DNA from: a virus
IMG/VR virus record: IMGVR_UViG_3300032893_000191
Span: 1-35,656 of that record
Reading direction: 5' to 3' (one strand)
DNA length: 35,656 nucleotides
Shown: in pieces, positions 7,642 to 16,073 of the stretch
Layout: the number at the start of each line of letters is the position of its first letter
Numbering within the stretch: position 1 is the first letter of the stretch
Made by a program: the position numbers and the translations under genes
The notes under the pieces: model-generated
Told to the model about the DNA's origin: nothing
Database searches by the model: none
Seen by the model: the letters and a program-made list of their open reading frames with translations, nothing else

Positions 7642-8976
7642 GTGGCTAACACTTACAGTTTGATGCAGGTGTGGGACACCAAGTACGAGTACACGCGGTA
7701 TAAACAGCCGGTCTTCCGTGCGTTCGCCGACGAAAAATATTCGCCGGGAGTGCGCGAAGGCGCGACGTTCAACCGTGAGTACGCCTCCGACTTGGTAGTG
7801 AACCAGATGGGCGCCAACGGCTCCTACTCGGTTCAGAGCTTCACGAACACTCTTGATACGGGTACCGTGAACATCAAGGAGGAAACGTCCATCCAAATCG
7901 TTGAGTGGCAGAAACTCCAAGACCACTTGCCGACGCAGTTGAAATACACCACGAAAGCCGCCAATGCTTTGTGGTTGCAGGTGGACGCGAACATTTTGGG
8001 CGCAATGGCCGTCAACGCGGCCTCCGTGATTGATGATTCCGTTATCAATCCGGGCGTCGGTACGGCGGGAAACGCCTTTACCGTCGGAGTGCAGAATATC
8101 ATGTCGGTTTTCACGGCCGGTATTCAGCAATTCCAACTCTTGAACGTGGTTTATGACCCGAACAAGACGCTTCCGAAGGATGTCAAATTGGAAACAATTT
8201 CCGACATGCTTGCGGCGGCTATCTCGCCACAGCTTTACAACTATCTCTTGCAGTTCATCGGCGGCAAGACCTCGTTGCTTGGTGATGAAATCAGCCGAAA
8301 CGGTCACGTTGGAAAGTTCATGGGTTACAACCTTTTCGTGTCAAACCAATTGATGTGGGAAGGTCAGCTCGGACTTTCGGTGAACCCGTCCAATGGTGAT
8401 GTCTTCACCCTCTTGAACGGTGTGACCGTGAAGGGTACTTCACAGGCCCTTACGTTCACCTTTGTCACCGGATCGCTCGGTACCACGCCCGGAAATATCT
8501 TGGTGCAGGGTACGGCCGCTCTTACGGCGGCGGCGGTTGCGGCGGCGTTGAATGATCCTTACACGACTTCGGCAAGCTATTACGCTTTCACGCAGTCGTC
8601 CCTCACGGTGTGGCAACAGAAGTTGCTTTACAACACCACGGCGGCGGTCGTTAGCTCGACCACGGTGGACATTCAGATCAACGGCGGCGGAGTTGTGCCG
8701 GTTGCGGCTACGCTCACTTCATCTAGCAATGGATGGGTCAGCAAACAGCAGAAACAGCACAACCTCTTTGCCACCTCCAAGTCGGTCAGCTTGCTCATGC
8801 AGGCGAAGCCGCACCTGTTCTTGAACCCGGTTTCAGGTCAGGTGGCCCGCGATCTCGTAACGTGGGATTTGTACGGCGTCAAGGTTTTCTACGACCAGTC
8901 GTTCCAAATCATTGACGTTCAGGTGGATTGCAGTTCGTTCGGTGCCGGTGGTACGCCTATCAACCAATTCAACTAA
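7642..8976 (+). CDS. Major capsid protein (HK97-fold type, with inserted domain)
   Basis: The 444-residue product follows the scaffold-like gene. N-terminal and C-terminal parts look like a P22-type coat protein: an extended N-arm (about 1-70), a long helix (YTTKAANALWLQVDANILG), the GYNLFVSNQL strand (about 229-238) and a C-terminal beta segment (LYGVKVFYDQSFQIIDVQVD). Residues about 255-370 are rich in Thr, Val, Ala and Gly and look like a separate Ig-like or beta-sandwich domain inserted in the coat fold, probably exposed on the surface. The start is GTG at 7642. No Shine-Dalgarno sequence precedes it; instead a small inverted repeat GTAAA/TTTAC lies just upstream (about 7622-7637). Confidence 0.8.
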   Translation: MANTYSLMQVWDTKYEYTRYKQPVFRAFADEKYSPGVREGATFNREYASDLVVNQMGANGSYSVQSFTNTLDTGTVNIKEETSIQIVEWQKLQDHLPTQLKYTTKAANALWLQVDANILGAMAVNAASVIDDSVINPGVGTAGNAFTVGVQNIMSVFTAGIQQFQLLNVVYDPNKTLPKDVKLETISDMLAAAISPQLYNYLLQFIGGKTSLLGDEISRNGHVGKFMGYNLFVSNQLMWEGQLGLSVNPSNGDVFTLLNGVTVKGTSQALTFTFVTGSLGTTPGNILVQGTAALTAAAVAAALNDPYTTSASYYAFTQSSLTVWQQKLLYNTTAAVVSSTTVDIQINGGGVVPVAATLTSSSNGWVSKQQKQHNLFATSKSVSLLMQAKPHLFLNPVSGQVARDLVTWDLYGVKVFYDQSFQIIDVQVDCSSFGAGGTPINQFN

Positions 8977-8980
8977 TCCA

Positions 8981-9478
8981 ATGGACACAGCCAAAGTCAT
9001 TTTGATCTCGGTCATAGTGTCGGTGGTTGTGTTCCTCTTGGGGGTTGGGTTGCAAGCGGCGTTCAACCAGACCACCTTCGGAACACAAGTCCAAAACGAC
9101 CTGTTCTATTTTACGGGTGGAATCAAGGTAGGCGGGCAGGGTCAGTTCTCGATTGATACCAATGGCGTCACAACGCTTGCGAGTACGACCGTGGGCGGCT
9201 CTCTCACTTATTCGGCGAATTGCGCCACGGCGACGTGGAATCCGGCATCAATCGGTCCTTACGGATCAGCGACCTCGACGACCTCAACGATAATTACATT
9301 ACCGGGAGCCGTCTTGGGTAGCTTGTGCGAGGGATCGCTTACGTCCGCGACATCCACCGCCGCAGATTTCGCTTGCGACGTAAACGGAGCGGCATCAGCA
9401 ACGTTGAATCTCTACAATACGGGAGGTTCGGCGCTTGATCTTGCCACCGGTACGGCGCGGGTGTGCCTTGTGAAGTAG
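8981..9478 (+). CDS. Membrane-anchored structural protein, small
   Basis: The start at ATG 8981 gives a 165-residue protein with a single hydrophobic segment (VILISVIVSVVVFLLGVG, about 5-22), followed by a polar linker and a Ser/Thr/Gly-rich beta-type domain. The domain contains TGGIKVGGQGQFSIDTNGV, two Cys and a C-terminus LYNTGGSALDLATGTARVC. An upstream in-frame Met would need translation out of the capsid gene. This anchor-plus-beta arrangement recurs in Patescibacteria-associated sequences as far as I know (inference). It is the first of five genes here with an export or anchor sequence, which is odd for virion genes. Confidence 0.6.
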   Translation: MDTAKVILISVIVSVVVFLLGVGLQAAFNQTTFGTQVQNDLFYFTGGIKVGGQGQFSIDTNGVTTLASTTVGGSLTYSANCATATWNPASIGPYGSATSTTSTIITLPGAVLGSLCEGSLTSATSTAADFACDVNGAASATLNLYNTGGSALDLATGTARVCLVK

Positions 9479-9480
9479 GA

Positions 9481-9522
9481 TGCTTACTCTCGCCGTCACT
9501 AAAAGGCGGCGAGCGATAAGCA
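9481..9522 (+). promoter_or_regulatory. Strong two-part RNA hairpin
   Basis: An outer stem TGCTTA/TAAGCA (9481-9486 with 9517-9522) encloses an inner 7-bp stem CTCGCCG/CGGCGAG (9489-9495 with 9507-9513) and an 11-nt loop. There is no T run, so it is not a typical terminator. It may protect the 3' end of the capsid transcript or act as a processing site. Confidence 0.55.
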
Positions 9523-9561
9523 CCCAATGAAAGGTAGCTATATAAACCAATAATCACGAAA

Positions 9562-10263
9562 ATGAAAACAAAATATAAATTCTTAATCTTCATGTCGGTA
9601 GCGATTTCGCTCATTGCGCTTTTCTTCGGAAATGTGCCGACGAAATCCACGAAAGCAGATTCGGGATCGCCGCTCTTGTTCCCGACGGAAACCATTGGTA
9701 GCTCGACGTGCGGACAGTTCGCGGCATCGAACATTGTATTTGGTCCGTCTTCAAGCTCCGTATCGAGCGCGACCGGAACGACCGCGTGGACGATTACCAT
9801 TGGCACGACCAATGTGACGACCACGGCGGCTTCGGCCACGACCACGGCGCTTTCCCTTGCGAATACGCTCTTGCCCCTTATTCCTTCTTCGACCCTCAAA
9901 ATTTCGGTTAGCACTTCGACGAACGGAAACACCGTGCAGATCAACATGACCTCGACGGTATGGGGCGCATTCGTGAATGTAAGTGCGACGAGCCAACTTG
10001 GGATTACTCTTACCGCGAATACCGGATACCCGGCGACGCAGGTGATTGCCTTCAACGGCATCCGCAATTACTTCGACATTACGGATACGTCGGCGACCGG
10101 CACCTATGTCGGCCAACTCTCGACGCTTACCGTTGGCACGGGTCACTATATGCAGACGGCGGGCGATTTCTCGATGAACGGATCGCCGATGTTCACCGGA
10201 CCTATCGGTTGCATCGGATCGGCTTCATCGTCCAACGCGACGGTGAGCTATACCACGAATTAA
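9562..10263 (+). CDS. Secreted Ser/Thr-rich structural protein
   Basis: A 233-residue protein with a clear N-terminal signal sequence (KYKFLIFMSVAISLIALFF), then a domain rich in Thr, Ser, Val and Ala with strong beta-strand alternation (SSVSSATGTTAWTITIGTT). A later section (about 165-215) contains YFDITDTSATGTYVGQLST. Such composition suits an extended fibre or surface-display protein. A Sec-type signal on a gene inside the virion cluster is unusual. The gene follows a hairpin, and an AATAAT box ends 7 nt before the ATG. Function as a fibre or host-surface adhesin is inferred. Confidence 0.6.
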   Translation: MKTKYKFLIFMSVAISLIALFFGNVPTKSTKADSGSPLLFPTETIGSSTCGQFAASNIVFGPSSSSVSSATGTTAWTITIGTTNVTTTAASATTTALSLANTLLPLIPSSTLKISVSTSTNGNTVQINMTSTVWGAFVNVSATSQLGITLTANTGYPATQVIAFNGIRNYFDITDTSATGTYVGQLSTLTVGTGHYMQTAGDFSMNGSPMFTGPIGCIGSASSSNATVSYTTN

Positions 10264-10264
10264 A

Positions 10265-11218
10265 ATGCAACTGAACCCTCTCGAACAATTTACCATCGTC
10301 CGTCAGCTTGATTGGGCGGGCGATCCAAGCACCTATTACGTCCAAGCCGTTATTTATAACGTGCAGAATAATAGCGTTATTGCGACTGTAAATTTGGCGA
10401 ATCAGGGCAATCAGAAATTCACCGGCGTTTGGCAGGTGTTGGGTAATCCGGGCATGATGGGTTTCTATATCTCCATCGTGACGACCGTGTACACCGATTC
10501 CGCCTATACGCAGGTTTCACAGCAATACTCCACGACCGAGCGAACCTATCTTGTTCAACAGCGATACGTTCCCGCGCTCGGTCCGAATGGCGGCGGCATG
10601 GATATAGATTACAAGGCCATTCGCAAACTCATTCAGGAAGAATTGGGCTTCCTGAAAAAGAAAAAGGAACGGAGGGAGATTACCGAGGACGACATTGAAG
10701 GCATCATGTACAAAGTGATGGGCGGAATGTTCGATCAGGTAGGCAATCCACTTCGGGCGTTGCAGGACGGCTATGCCCGCAACGAAAAATTTATCTCCGA
10801 TATGTCGGCAAAGAAAGATCAGCAAGTCGCTGATCTTTTGGCCGGTTTTCGGGCGATGCTCGGCGAGTTCACCATGAATTTATCGGCTTCGACGGTGAGC
10901 CACCAAAAAATGATCTCGGAAACGGTAAGCGCCGCCGTTACGGACCTGATGAAGCTCCTCAATATCGGTGCGGAATCAAGCAAGACCGACCACACGAAGT
11001 TCCATGCCGACATGATGGCACTTATCGAAAAGCATTTCAAGTCGCTCATTGACGGCGAGAACAAGAACCGCAAGGCGGAGCTTGATAAAATCGCAACCCA
11101 TATATCGAAAGCCATCTCTACCATTCCCGCGAACGAGATCACGACGGAACAGCCGCCGAAGTCGAATATACCGGCGCATGTCAGAGATTTCTTAAAACTT
11201 CCCGTATCAAAACCATGA
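10265..11218 (+). CDS. Two-part structural protein: beta head, coiled-coil tail
   Basis: The 317-residue product has no signal peptide. Residues about 1-105 look like an Ig-like beta domain (TYYVQAVIYNVQNNSVIATV). Residues about 118-290 are helical with long charged coiled-coil stretches (KKKKERREITEDDIEGIMYKV is part of this region). The C-terminus is Pro-rich. It begins 1 nt after the previous stop and overlaps the next gene by 4 nt. The lollipop-like architecture suits a spike or fibre base that trimerises through its coiled coil. No catalytic motif is present. Function is inferred from context. Confidence 0.6.
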   Translation: MQLNPLEQFTIVRQLDWAGDPSTYYVQAVIYNVQNNSVIATVNLANQGNQKFTGVWQVLGNPGMMGFYISIVTTVYTDSAYTQVSQQYSTTERTYLVQQRYVPALGPNGGGMDIDYKAIRKLIQEELGFLKKKKERREITEDDIEGIMYKVMGGMFDQVGNPLRALQDGYARNEKFISDMSAKKDQQVADLLAGFRAMLGEFTMNLSASTVSHQKMISETVSAAVTDLMKLLNIGAESSKTDHTKFHADMMALIEKHFKSLIDGENKNRKAELDKIATHISKAISTIPANEITTEQPPKSNIPAHVRDFLKLPVSKP

Positions 11219-13395
11219 AGGGAAAATATACACCGCTTTTCATAGGGCTTTTCATCCTCGCCATCGCAGGCGGGATTATTGAAAATACCCACGCCGATAC
11301 TGTTCCATCGCTCAATCCGTGGTATTACAGCGCGACCTCGACGATCACGACGCGGGCAACGTCCACGCAGGTTGCGATTCCCGAACTCGGTGCGAATGTC
11401 CCCTGTATCGGAACCAACGGATCGTCGGTGCTTATCAATAATTCGGGAAATTGCGGTAGTGGCGGGTCTTCTTCGGGGACCGTATTCCTCATCTCTGGTG
11501 GCCATGCGATTTCACTTTCTCCCGCAACCATTACGGCATCAGGTACGATTTCGGTAAACACCTCAACCATCATACACGACCTTATTTTGGCGGGGTTTTC
11601 CACTTCTACTCCTTCTGCCTCGGCAACGGGTACCGATGGCTCCGTACAATTCAGCGATGGCAATGGACATTTCATATTTTCGCCTTCCTACTATTATAGT
11701 AGTGGTACGGGCGATTTTATGGCTCCGGGCTTCGCTACCCCTAGCGGATTTGGCAATTTCTTCATCTATGGCGACCCGAATGGTATGGATGACCCTTCCG
11801 AGTTTTTCCTTCTTGGTGGTGGTGGTTTCCAGCTTTCGGGAGGTGATAGTGGTGGCTACGCGTTTCATGGTGGAAGTATATCTTCTTTCCCGGGTGGTAC
11901 AGACCCAAACGATGGTTCTATTATTCTTGATGCCGGTGATGCAAACAGCACACAAAACGGTGTTATTTGGATTTCATCATTGGGTTCTTCGACGAACGAC
12001 GGTCAGTTTTATCAGGGTTTTGATACGAGCGCCCTTACCGCAAATCGCATCGCTCAATTTCAAGATATAAACGGAGTTTTGGTCGAGGCATCTTCAACCG
12101 ACAGTCCGGGCCTTTGCTATATTTCGACATCAACCTTTCCTTATTATTTTCTTGAAACATGCCCGGGTGGAAGTGGAGGCGGTGGTGTCGCAACGTCGTC
12201 GCCTGCTTCGGGTTTCGTATATTTCGTAAATAGCAACACGATTTCGGGAACCTCGACGGTGGTGCAATCCCTTTCAAATAATTCGGCGTCTGGTGGGATA
12301 GATTTTTCCAATGCGACAGGAACGGCAATCACCGCAGTCCTTCATTCGCTTGCCATAACGCAATTCACGGGGAATTGGGTGTCTACCTTGAATGGTGCAA
12401 CGGGAACGGTCGCCGCCGTGGGAACGGGAAACATTACGAGTACGCAAAACGGAACGACGACAAGTTTTTCATTCACGGGTATTTTACCAACGGCGAATGG
12501 GGGAACGAACACCTCGACCGCGCTAGGAACTGCGGCATTCCGGCCGCTTACCGATTTTCTCGCATCAAGCACCTCGGTCAACAATCCATCGACGACGATC
12601 CCAACCAACGACAATCAACTTTTAAATGGCGCAGGCTTTGTCGCCGCTGGCTCATCGACGGTATGGACAGCTCAACAAAAATTCGGTCAGGGAATCACGG
12701 TAAGCGGTACCGTTACCTTCGCATCCAGCACTGGCGGTGTCGCGTTTCTTTCTTCTACGGGAACCGTTATTGCGATAACAACCAGTAGTCTTGGGCTTCC
12801 CACGTCTCTCGTTGCGACAAATACCATTATTGCAGGGGGTACCGCGACGGGGCCTGCCATCACAATCGCCACCTCTGGGCCAATACAAGCAAATTGCACC
12901 GGATCAACCTGCACCATCACCGCTCCTGCCACTTCCACGCTCGGTCTTTCAACCTCTACTGGCGCAAATCCAACGGCCTCGGTCGGCACCTCCGCAACGA
13001 ACGGATCGGCAAATACATTCATGCGCTCCGATGCCGCCCCGCAAATTAACCAAGCGGCGACATTTGCATTCAGCGCTCTCGGCAATACGACGAGTACGGC
13101 GACTATATCGGCATCGCGCTTACAGGCATCCACCACGGCTAGCATTGGTACATCAACCCCTCCTACGGGCGCATTGATCGTCGCGGGAAATTCGCTGTTT
13201 CAAGGAAATCAGACATCTTCAATTATGGTGATCGGCAGTTCATCACTTCCGTTCAGCCCGGGATGCATCGGATGGGTCGTTTCTTCGACGCTCACCGTAT
13301 GGGAGTCGTATGAAGTATCGTCCTCTATCCAACTTCACCTCGCCACCTCATCGTCGTCGGGGGCGCCAAGCTGTTACTTCCAATTCCCGAACTAA
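11215..13395 (+). CDS. Large secreted fibre-like protein
   Basis: The 726-residue protein opens with a signal peptide (YTPLFIGLFILAIAGGI, cleavage plausible after THA). The remainder is very rich in Ser, Thr, Gly and Ala. Its pseudo-repeats resemble tail-fibre shafts: NGATGTVAAVGTGNITST, ILPTANGGTNTSTALGTAAF and SSTVWTAQQKFGQGITVSGT. The NGGTGT-like element followed by AAF and SSTVWTAQQ is typical of collar and shaft repeats in secreted fibre proteins of phage origin. The C-terminus (about 690-726) has Cys and a beta-strand cap. It is the largest of the exported structural proteins. Host adsorption is the most likely role. Confidence 0.65.
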   Translation: MKGKYTPLFIGLFILAIAGGIIENTHADTVPSLNPWYYSATSTITTRATSTQVAIPELGANVPCIGTNGSSVLINNSGNCGSGGSSSGTVFLISGGHAISLSPATITASGTISVNTSTIIHDLILAGFSTSTPSASATGTDGSVQFSDGNGHFIFSPSYYYSSGTGDFMAPGFATPSGFGNFFIYGDPNGMDDPSEFFLLGGGGFQLSGGDSGGYAFHGGSISSFPGGTDPNDGSIILDAGDANSTQNGVIWISSLGSSTNDGQFYQGFDTSALTANRIAQFQDINGVLVEASSTDSPGLCYISTSTFPYYFLETCPGGSGGGGVATSSPASGFVYFVNSNTISGTSTVVQSLSNNSASGGIDFSNATGTAITAVLHSLAITQFTGNWVSTLNGATGTVAAVGTGNITSTQNGTTTSFSFTGILPTANGGTNTSTALGTAAFRPLTDFLASSTSVNNPSTTIPTNDNQLLNGAGFVAAGSSTVWTAQQKFGQGITVSGTVTFASSTGGVAFLSSTGTVIAITTSSLGLPTSLVATNTIIAGGTATGPAITIATSGPIQANCTGSTCTITAPATSTLGLSTSTGANPTASVGTSATNGSANTFMRSDAAPQINQAATFAFSALGNTTSTATISASRLQASTTASIGTSTPPTGALIVAGNSLFQGNQTSSIMVIGSSSLPFSPGCIGWVVSSTLTVWESYEVSSSIQLHLATSSSSGAPSCYFQFPN

Positions 13396-14210
13396 TGAAA
13401 AAGCTCTGGTTGACACTCTTGTTTACAATAGTGCTTTTCGGGGTTTACAATATGCCGAAAGCCCATGCCGCCATTTCCTTCGTGGCAGGCACTTCGACGC
13501 AAAGCGGTGCATCTCCGGTCAGTTTCGGCAAATTATCATCCGTTTCCGCCAAAGACCTCATTGTGCTTTTTGCGATGGGCGACGGCGGTTCATTGGCGAT
13601 TCCTGCGGTATCGAACGTAACCGACACCCTTGCCAACACCTTCACCGAAGTCCCCAATTTTGAATTTGCAAATGTGGCAGGAACCCAAAATATGGGGGTG
13701 TGGTATGCCGTCGTTACAAACGCAGGTTCCAACGATGTCATTACGGTTACGTTCAACGCTTCCGCAGAAAACTTCGCGGGCGTTGTCCAGCAATTTACGG
13801 GGTTCACGGGAACGGCTACGCTCGACAAGATGTCTACCACTACCACGGCGACGGCATCAACGACGTGCGCTATGGGTACGACGGGGGTAACAACCCAAGC
13901 AAACGAAGTGGTTATTGGCGGATGTGAACATGCTAGCACCGCGTCAGCATTTTCACTCGGTACGGGATACTCCAACCTTACCCAGATTTCGGTCGCCGCT
14001 CGCCAATCCGCGATGCAAAGCAAGATAATTTCCTCGACGGGTGCTCAAACGGGCAAAATGACGATTGCCGCCGCACGCGTGAATATCGGAGGCATCGTTA
14101 CGTTCTATGATAACGCCCCACCGCCTTCGGGATTATATAGCGGCACACCCGTCGCTAGATTCGTCAATGGGATATTCCAATTTATAAACGGTATTTTTCA
14201 ATTCAAATGA
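13395..14210 (+). CDS. Secreted beta-sandwich (lectin-like) protein
   Basis: The start overlaps the previous stop by 1 nt (TAATG). The protein has 271 residues: a signal peptide (MKKLWLTLLFTIVLFGV, cleavage plausible after AHA), then one beta domain. Its pattern (VSAKDLIVLFAMGDGGS, DTLANTFTEV, VITVTFNASAENFAGVVQQ, NEVVIGGCEH) matches a widespread extracellular beta-sandwich repeat found in secreted bacterial proteins and fibres. The last 18 residues contain a doubled NGIFQF motif. Probably an adhesin or fibre tip acting outside the host cell; carbohydrate binding is possible but not shown. Confidence 0.65.
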   Translation: MKKLWLTLLFTIVLFGVYNMPKAHAAISFVAGTSTQSGASPVSFGKLSSVSAKDLIVLFAMGDGGSLAIPAVSNVTDTLANTFTEVPNFEFANVAGTQNMGVWYAVVTNAGSNDVITVTFNASAENFAGVVQQFTGFTGTATLDKMSTTTTATASTTCAMGTTGVTTQANEVVIGGCEHASTASAFSLGTGYSNLTQISVAARQSAMQSKIISSTGAQTGKMTIAAARVNIGGIVTFYDNAPPPSGLYSGTPVARFVNGIFQFINGIFQFK

Positions 14211-14247
14211 TTCTTCTTGCAGGATAGGACAGAAATCAATACCTATT

Positions 14248-14256
14248 TGCGATAAT
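14248..14256 (+). promoter_or_regulatory. Extended -10 promoter (TGCGATAAT), leaderless geometry
   Basis: TG at 14248-14249, then GATAAT at 14251-14256; exactly 6 nt later is the ATG at 14263. Transcription would start at or next to the start codon. AAAGGA in the 6-nt gap is too close to serve as a normal ribosome binding site. Confidence 0.55.
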
Positions 14257-14262
14257 AAAGGA

Positions 14263-14496
14263 ATGAACACCGCAGACGTAATGACTTCAATCGTAGTGGC
14301 GCTGATAGCCATTGTTTGCGGTTTGGTGGCGTACATATTTACCCGAAACCAAAAAATAACCGATGCCCGGCTTTCGCACTCGGATCGGTTGCTCGAACAG
14401 ATGGTGGAAAGCAACCAAAAGCTCGGCGATCTCATCAAAGACCATGATTATCAGTTGCGTATGATTCGGGATAAGCTAAAAATAAAATTGCAATGA
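14263..14496 (+). CDS. Small single-span membrane protein with coiled coil
   Basis: A 77-residue protein with one hydrophobic helix (VALIAIVCGLVAYIFT, about 12-28) and a charged, helical cytoplasmic-type tail (LSHSDRLLEQMVESNQKLGD). It has its own promoter in leaderless geometry and overlaps the peptidase gene by 4 nt. Size and topology fit a holin-like, spanin-like or membrane-tether role. Pairing with a papain-like peptidase suggests a joint function at the envelope. No sequence motif fixes the identity. Confidence 0.55.
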   Translation: MNTADVMTSIVVALIAIVCGLVAYIFTRNQKITDARLSHSDRLLEQMVESNQKLGDLIKDHDYQLRMIRDKLKIKLQ

Positions 14497-15311
14497 ACAA
14501 GATTCACGACGAACGAAAATTTAATGTGAAGATTCCGGTGTGGGGCCATTCGCGCCATCACCTTTCTTACCATAAAAGTTTTCCGACCTATGGGGCTACT
14601 GCGATTCCGGCGGAGCTTTTGTTCGTGAACGCTATCTTGAATCAGGGCAGTACCCCGGCTTGCACGGCATACTCCGCGTGTGCAACCCGTGGTTCGATGA
14701 AGAATAAAAATTATGATCCCAACTCATACTGGCAGGAGGAATGCCAATATGACGGCGCACCGATCACGCAAAACGGCACCAGTCCCGATACTTGCATGGA
14801 AGTCGGCGTTGAGATCGGCTGGGTTCCCGTGGGACAGCCGTTGCCGACGGATCGCGCTTCGGCTACGTTTTCCATCACGCCGAACAACGGCATGGACCTC
14901 TTTGATTCCGTGCGGACAGCCATCGTTCAGCAAAATAGTCCGGTTCAGGGATTCGTCATTTGGTACGGCGATTGGGATTCCACGAATCAGGGAATCATCA
15001 CGCCGACGTTCCATAGCGTCTTGGGCGGACACGCCATTAAGATTGCCGGATTCACTACGATCAATGGCATTCCTTATATCGTCATTCAAAATTCATGGGG
15101 ACCGGATATGGGCCTCAACGGACTGTTCTATTTTGACCGCGCCACCTTCAATAAGGCATTCGGTGTCGGCTACGTCCGTCTTTGGTCGGACAGCTCGAAC
15201 GCGAATGTTCAGAAATTGGGATTGCTCGCCGCTCTCATGCAAAATCTCATCAACCTTCAAGCCGCATTACGTCGGGCGGTAAGGTCCATAGCAAACATTT
15301 TCAACAAATAA
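14493..15311 (+). CDS. Papain-like (C1A) cysteine peptidase
   Basis: All catalytic elements of family C1A are visible in order: oxyanion Gln and nucleophile Cys in NQGSTPACTAYSA (Q51, C57), the His in GGHAIKIAGF (H180), and the Asn in QNSWGPDMGLNGLFYFD (N200). The 272-residue length fits a mature peptidase without a long pro-region or signal peptide. The C-terminal 45 residues form an added helical tail. The gene sits between fibre and adaptor genes and is coupled to a small membrane protein. Possible jobs are maturation of virion proteins or cleavage of host surface proteins during entry. Substrate unknown. Confidence 0.85.
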   Translation: MNKIHDERKFNVKIPVWGHSRHHLSYHKSFPTYGATAIPAELLFVNAILNQGSTPACTAYSACATRGSMKNKNYDPNSYWQEECQYDGAPITQNGTSPDTCMEVGVEIGWVPVGQPLPTDRASATFSITPNNGMDLFDSVRTAIVQQNSPVQGFVIWYGDWDSTNQGIITPTFHSVLGGHAIKIAGFTTINGIPYIVIQNSWGPDMGLNGLFYFDRATFNKAFGVGYVRLWSDSSNANVQKLGLLAALMQNLINLQAALRRAVRSIANIFNK

Positions 15312-15312
15312 A

Positions 15313-16068
15313 ATGGCAGGAATCTCCATGAACGGCGCCGCACTCTACACCGCCACAGGGCAGGCACTTTTGGGCTATCAGATGGATCAAACTTTGTTCT
15401 ATCAAATTTTGGCCGAGTGTCAGGGTGAAATGGAAGACGAGCGGGATTGGATGATCTTGCGGACCGTGGACAAGACACAAACGGTAAGCCCCTCGACGGC
15501 GCTGACCGCGAATTCGCTCTATCTCACGCCTTTCAACTTGCCGGGATTCAATGGGAACGCAAGCCCGGAGTTCCTTCACTTCTACGAGCCGCGCAGGGCG
15601 GTGAAGTTGATTGCTTCCGATGGCATCACCTTCCGTTGGCTCTATGAAATTGATATTGCCCGGCGCGAGGAATACAAAGATGATGATACGAGATTTTACA
15701 TTGATCGCTTGAACGGACAGATTTTCTTGTGCGGCACCGTGGATCAGACCTATACCATTGCGATCTATTATATCGGCGGTACGGATTCAATCACCGCGAA
15801 CACGACGTGGAAATTCCCGCCCCGCTATCATCTTTCGCTCGCGCTTTCGGTTGCCATGAAATTCCGCGATGAATACCGCTATGATGTCGTAAATGCGGCG
15901 CAGGCATTAAAGATTGAACGTCGCCTCGGCGTCATTAAAAAGAAGATGGCCGATTGGGATGCCGGTATGCAGGAATCGTCACGCGAGGGCATTGATTACT
16001 CGCAGGAAGACGGTACCCGCGATCAGTTTTATTCCCGTGTGGTGGGCGACGCAAATGATACCTTCTAA
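15313..16068 (+). CDS. Head-tail adaptor-like protein (podovirus type)
   Basis: This 251-residue protein precedes the nozzle-like gene. It has an N-terminal helical part (ALLGYQMDQTLFYQILAECQ), a central beta part (FLHFYEPRRAVKLIASDGITFRW is part of it), and a C-terminal helical hairpin (LSLALSVAMKFRDEYRY, ALKIERRLGVIKKKMADWD). This helical-bundle-plus-beta pattern is like adaptors that join portal and nozzle in short-tailed phages. The adjacent nozzle gene supports it. I see no signal peptide. Confidence 0.6.
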   Translation: MAGISMNGAALYTATGQALLGYQMDQTLFYQILAECQGEMEDERDWMILRTVDKTQTVSPSTALTANSLYLTPFNLPGFNGNASPEFLHFYEPRRAVKLIASDGITFRWLYEIDIARREEYKDDDTRFYIDRLNGQIFLCGTVDQTYTIAIYYIGGTDSITANTTWKFPPRYHLSLALSVAMKFRDEYRYDVVNAAQALKIERRLGVIKKKMADWDAGMQESSREGIDYSQEDGTRDQFYSRVVGDANDTF

Positions 16069-16073
16069 ACTTT

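Noticed and set aside
7315-8307. Minus-strand frame of 330 codons across scaffold and capsid genes
   Set aside because: Antisense of two well-supported genes, with no promoter and shadow-like composition.
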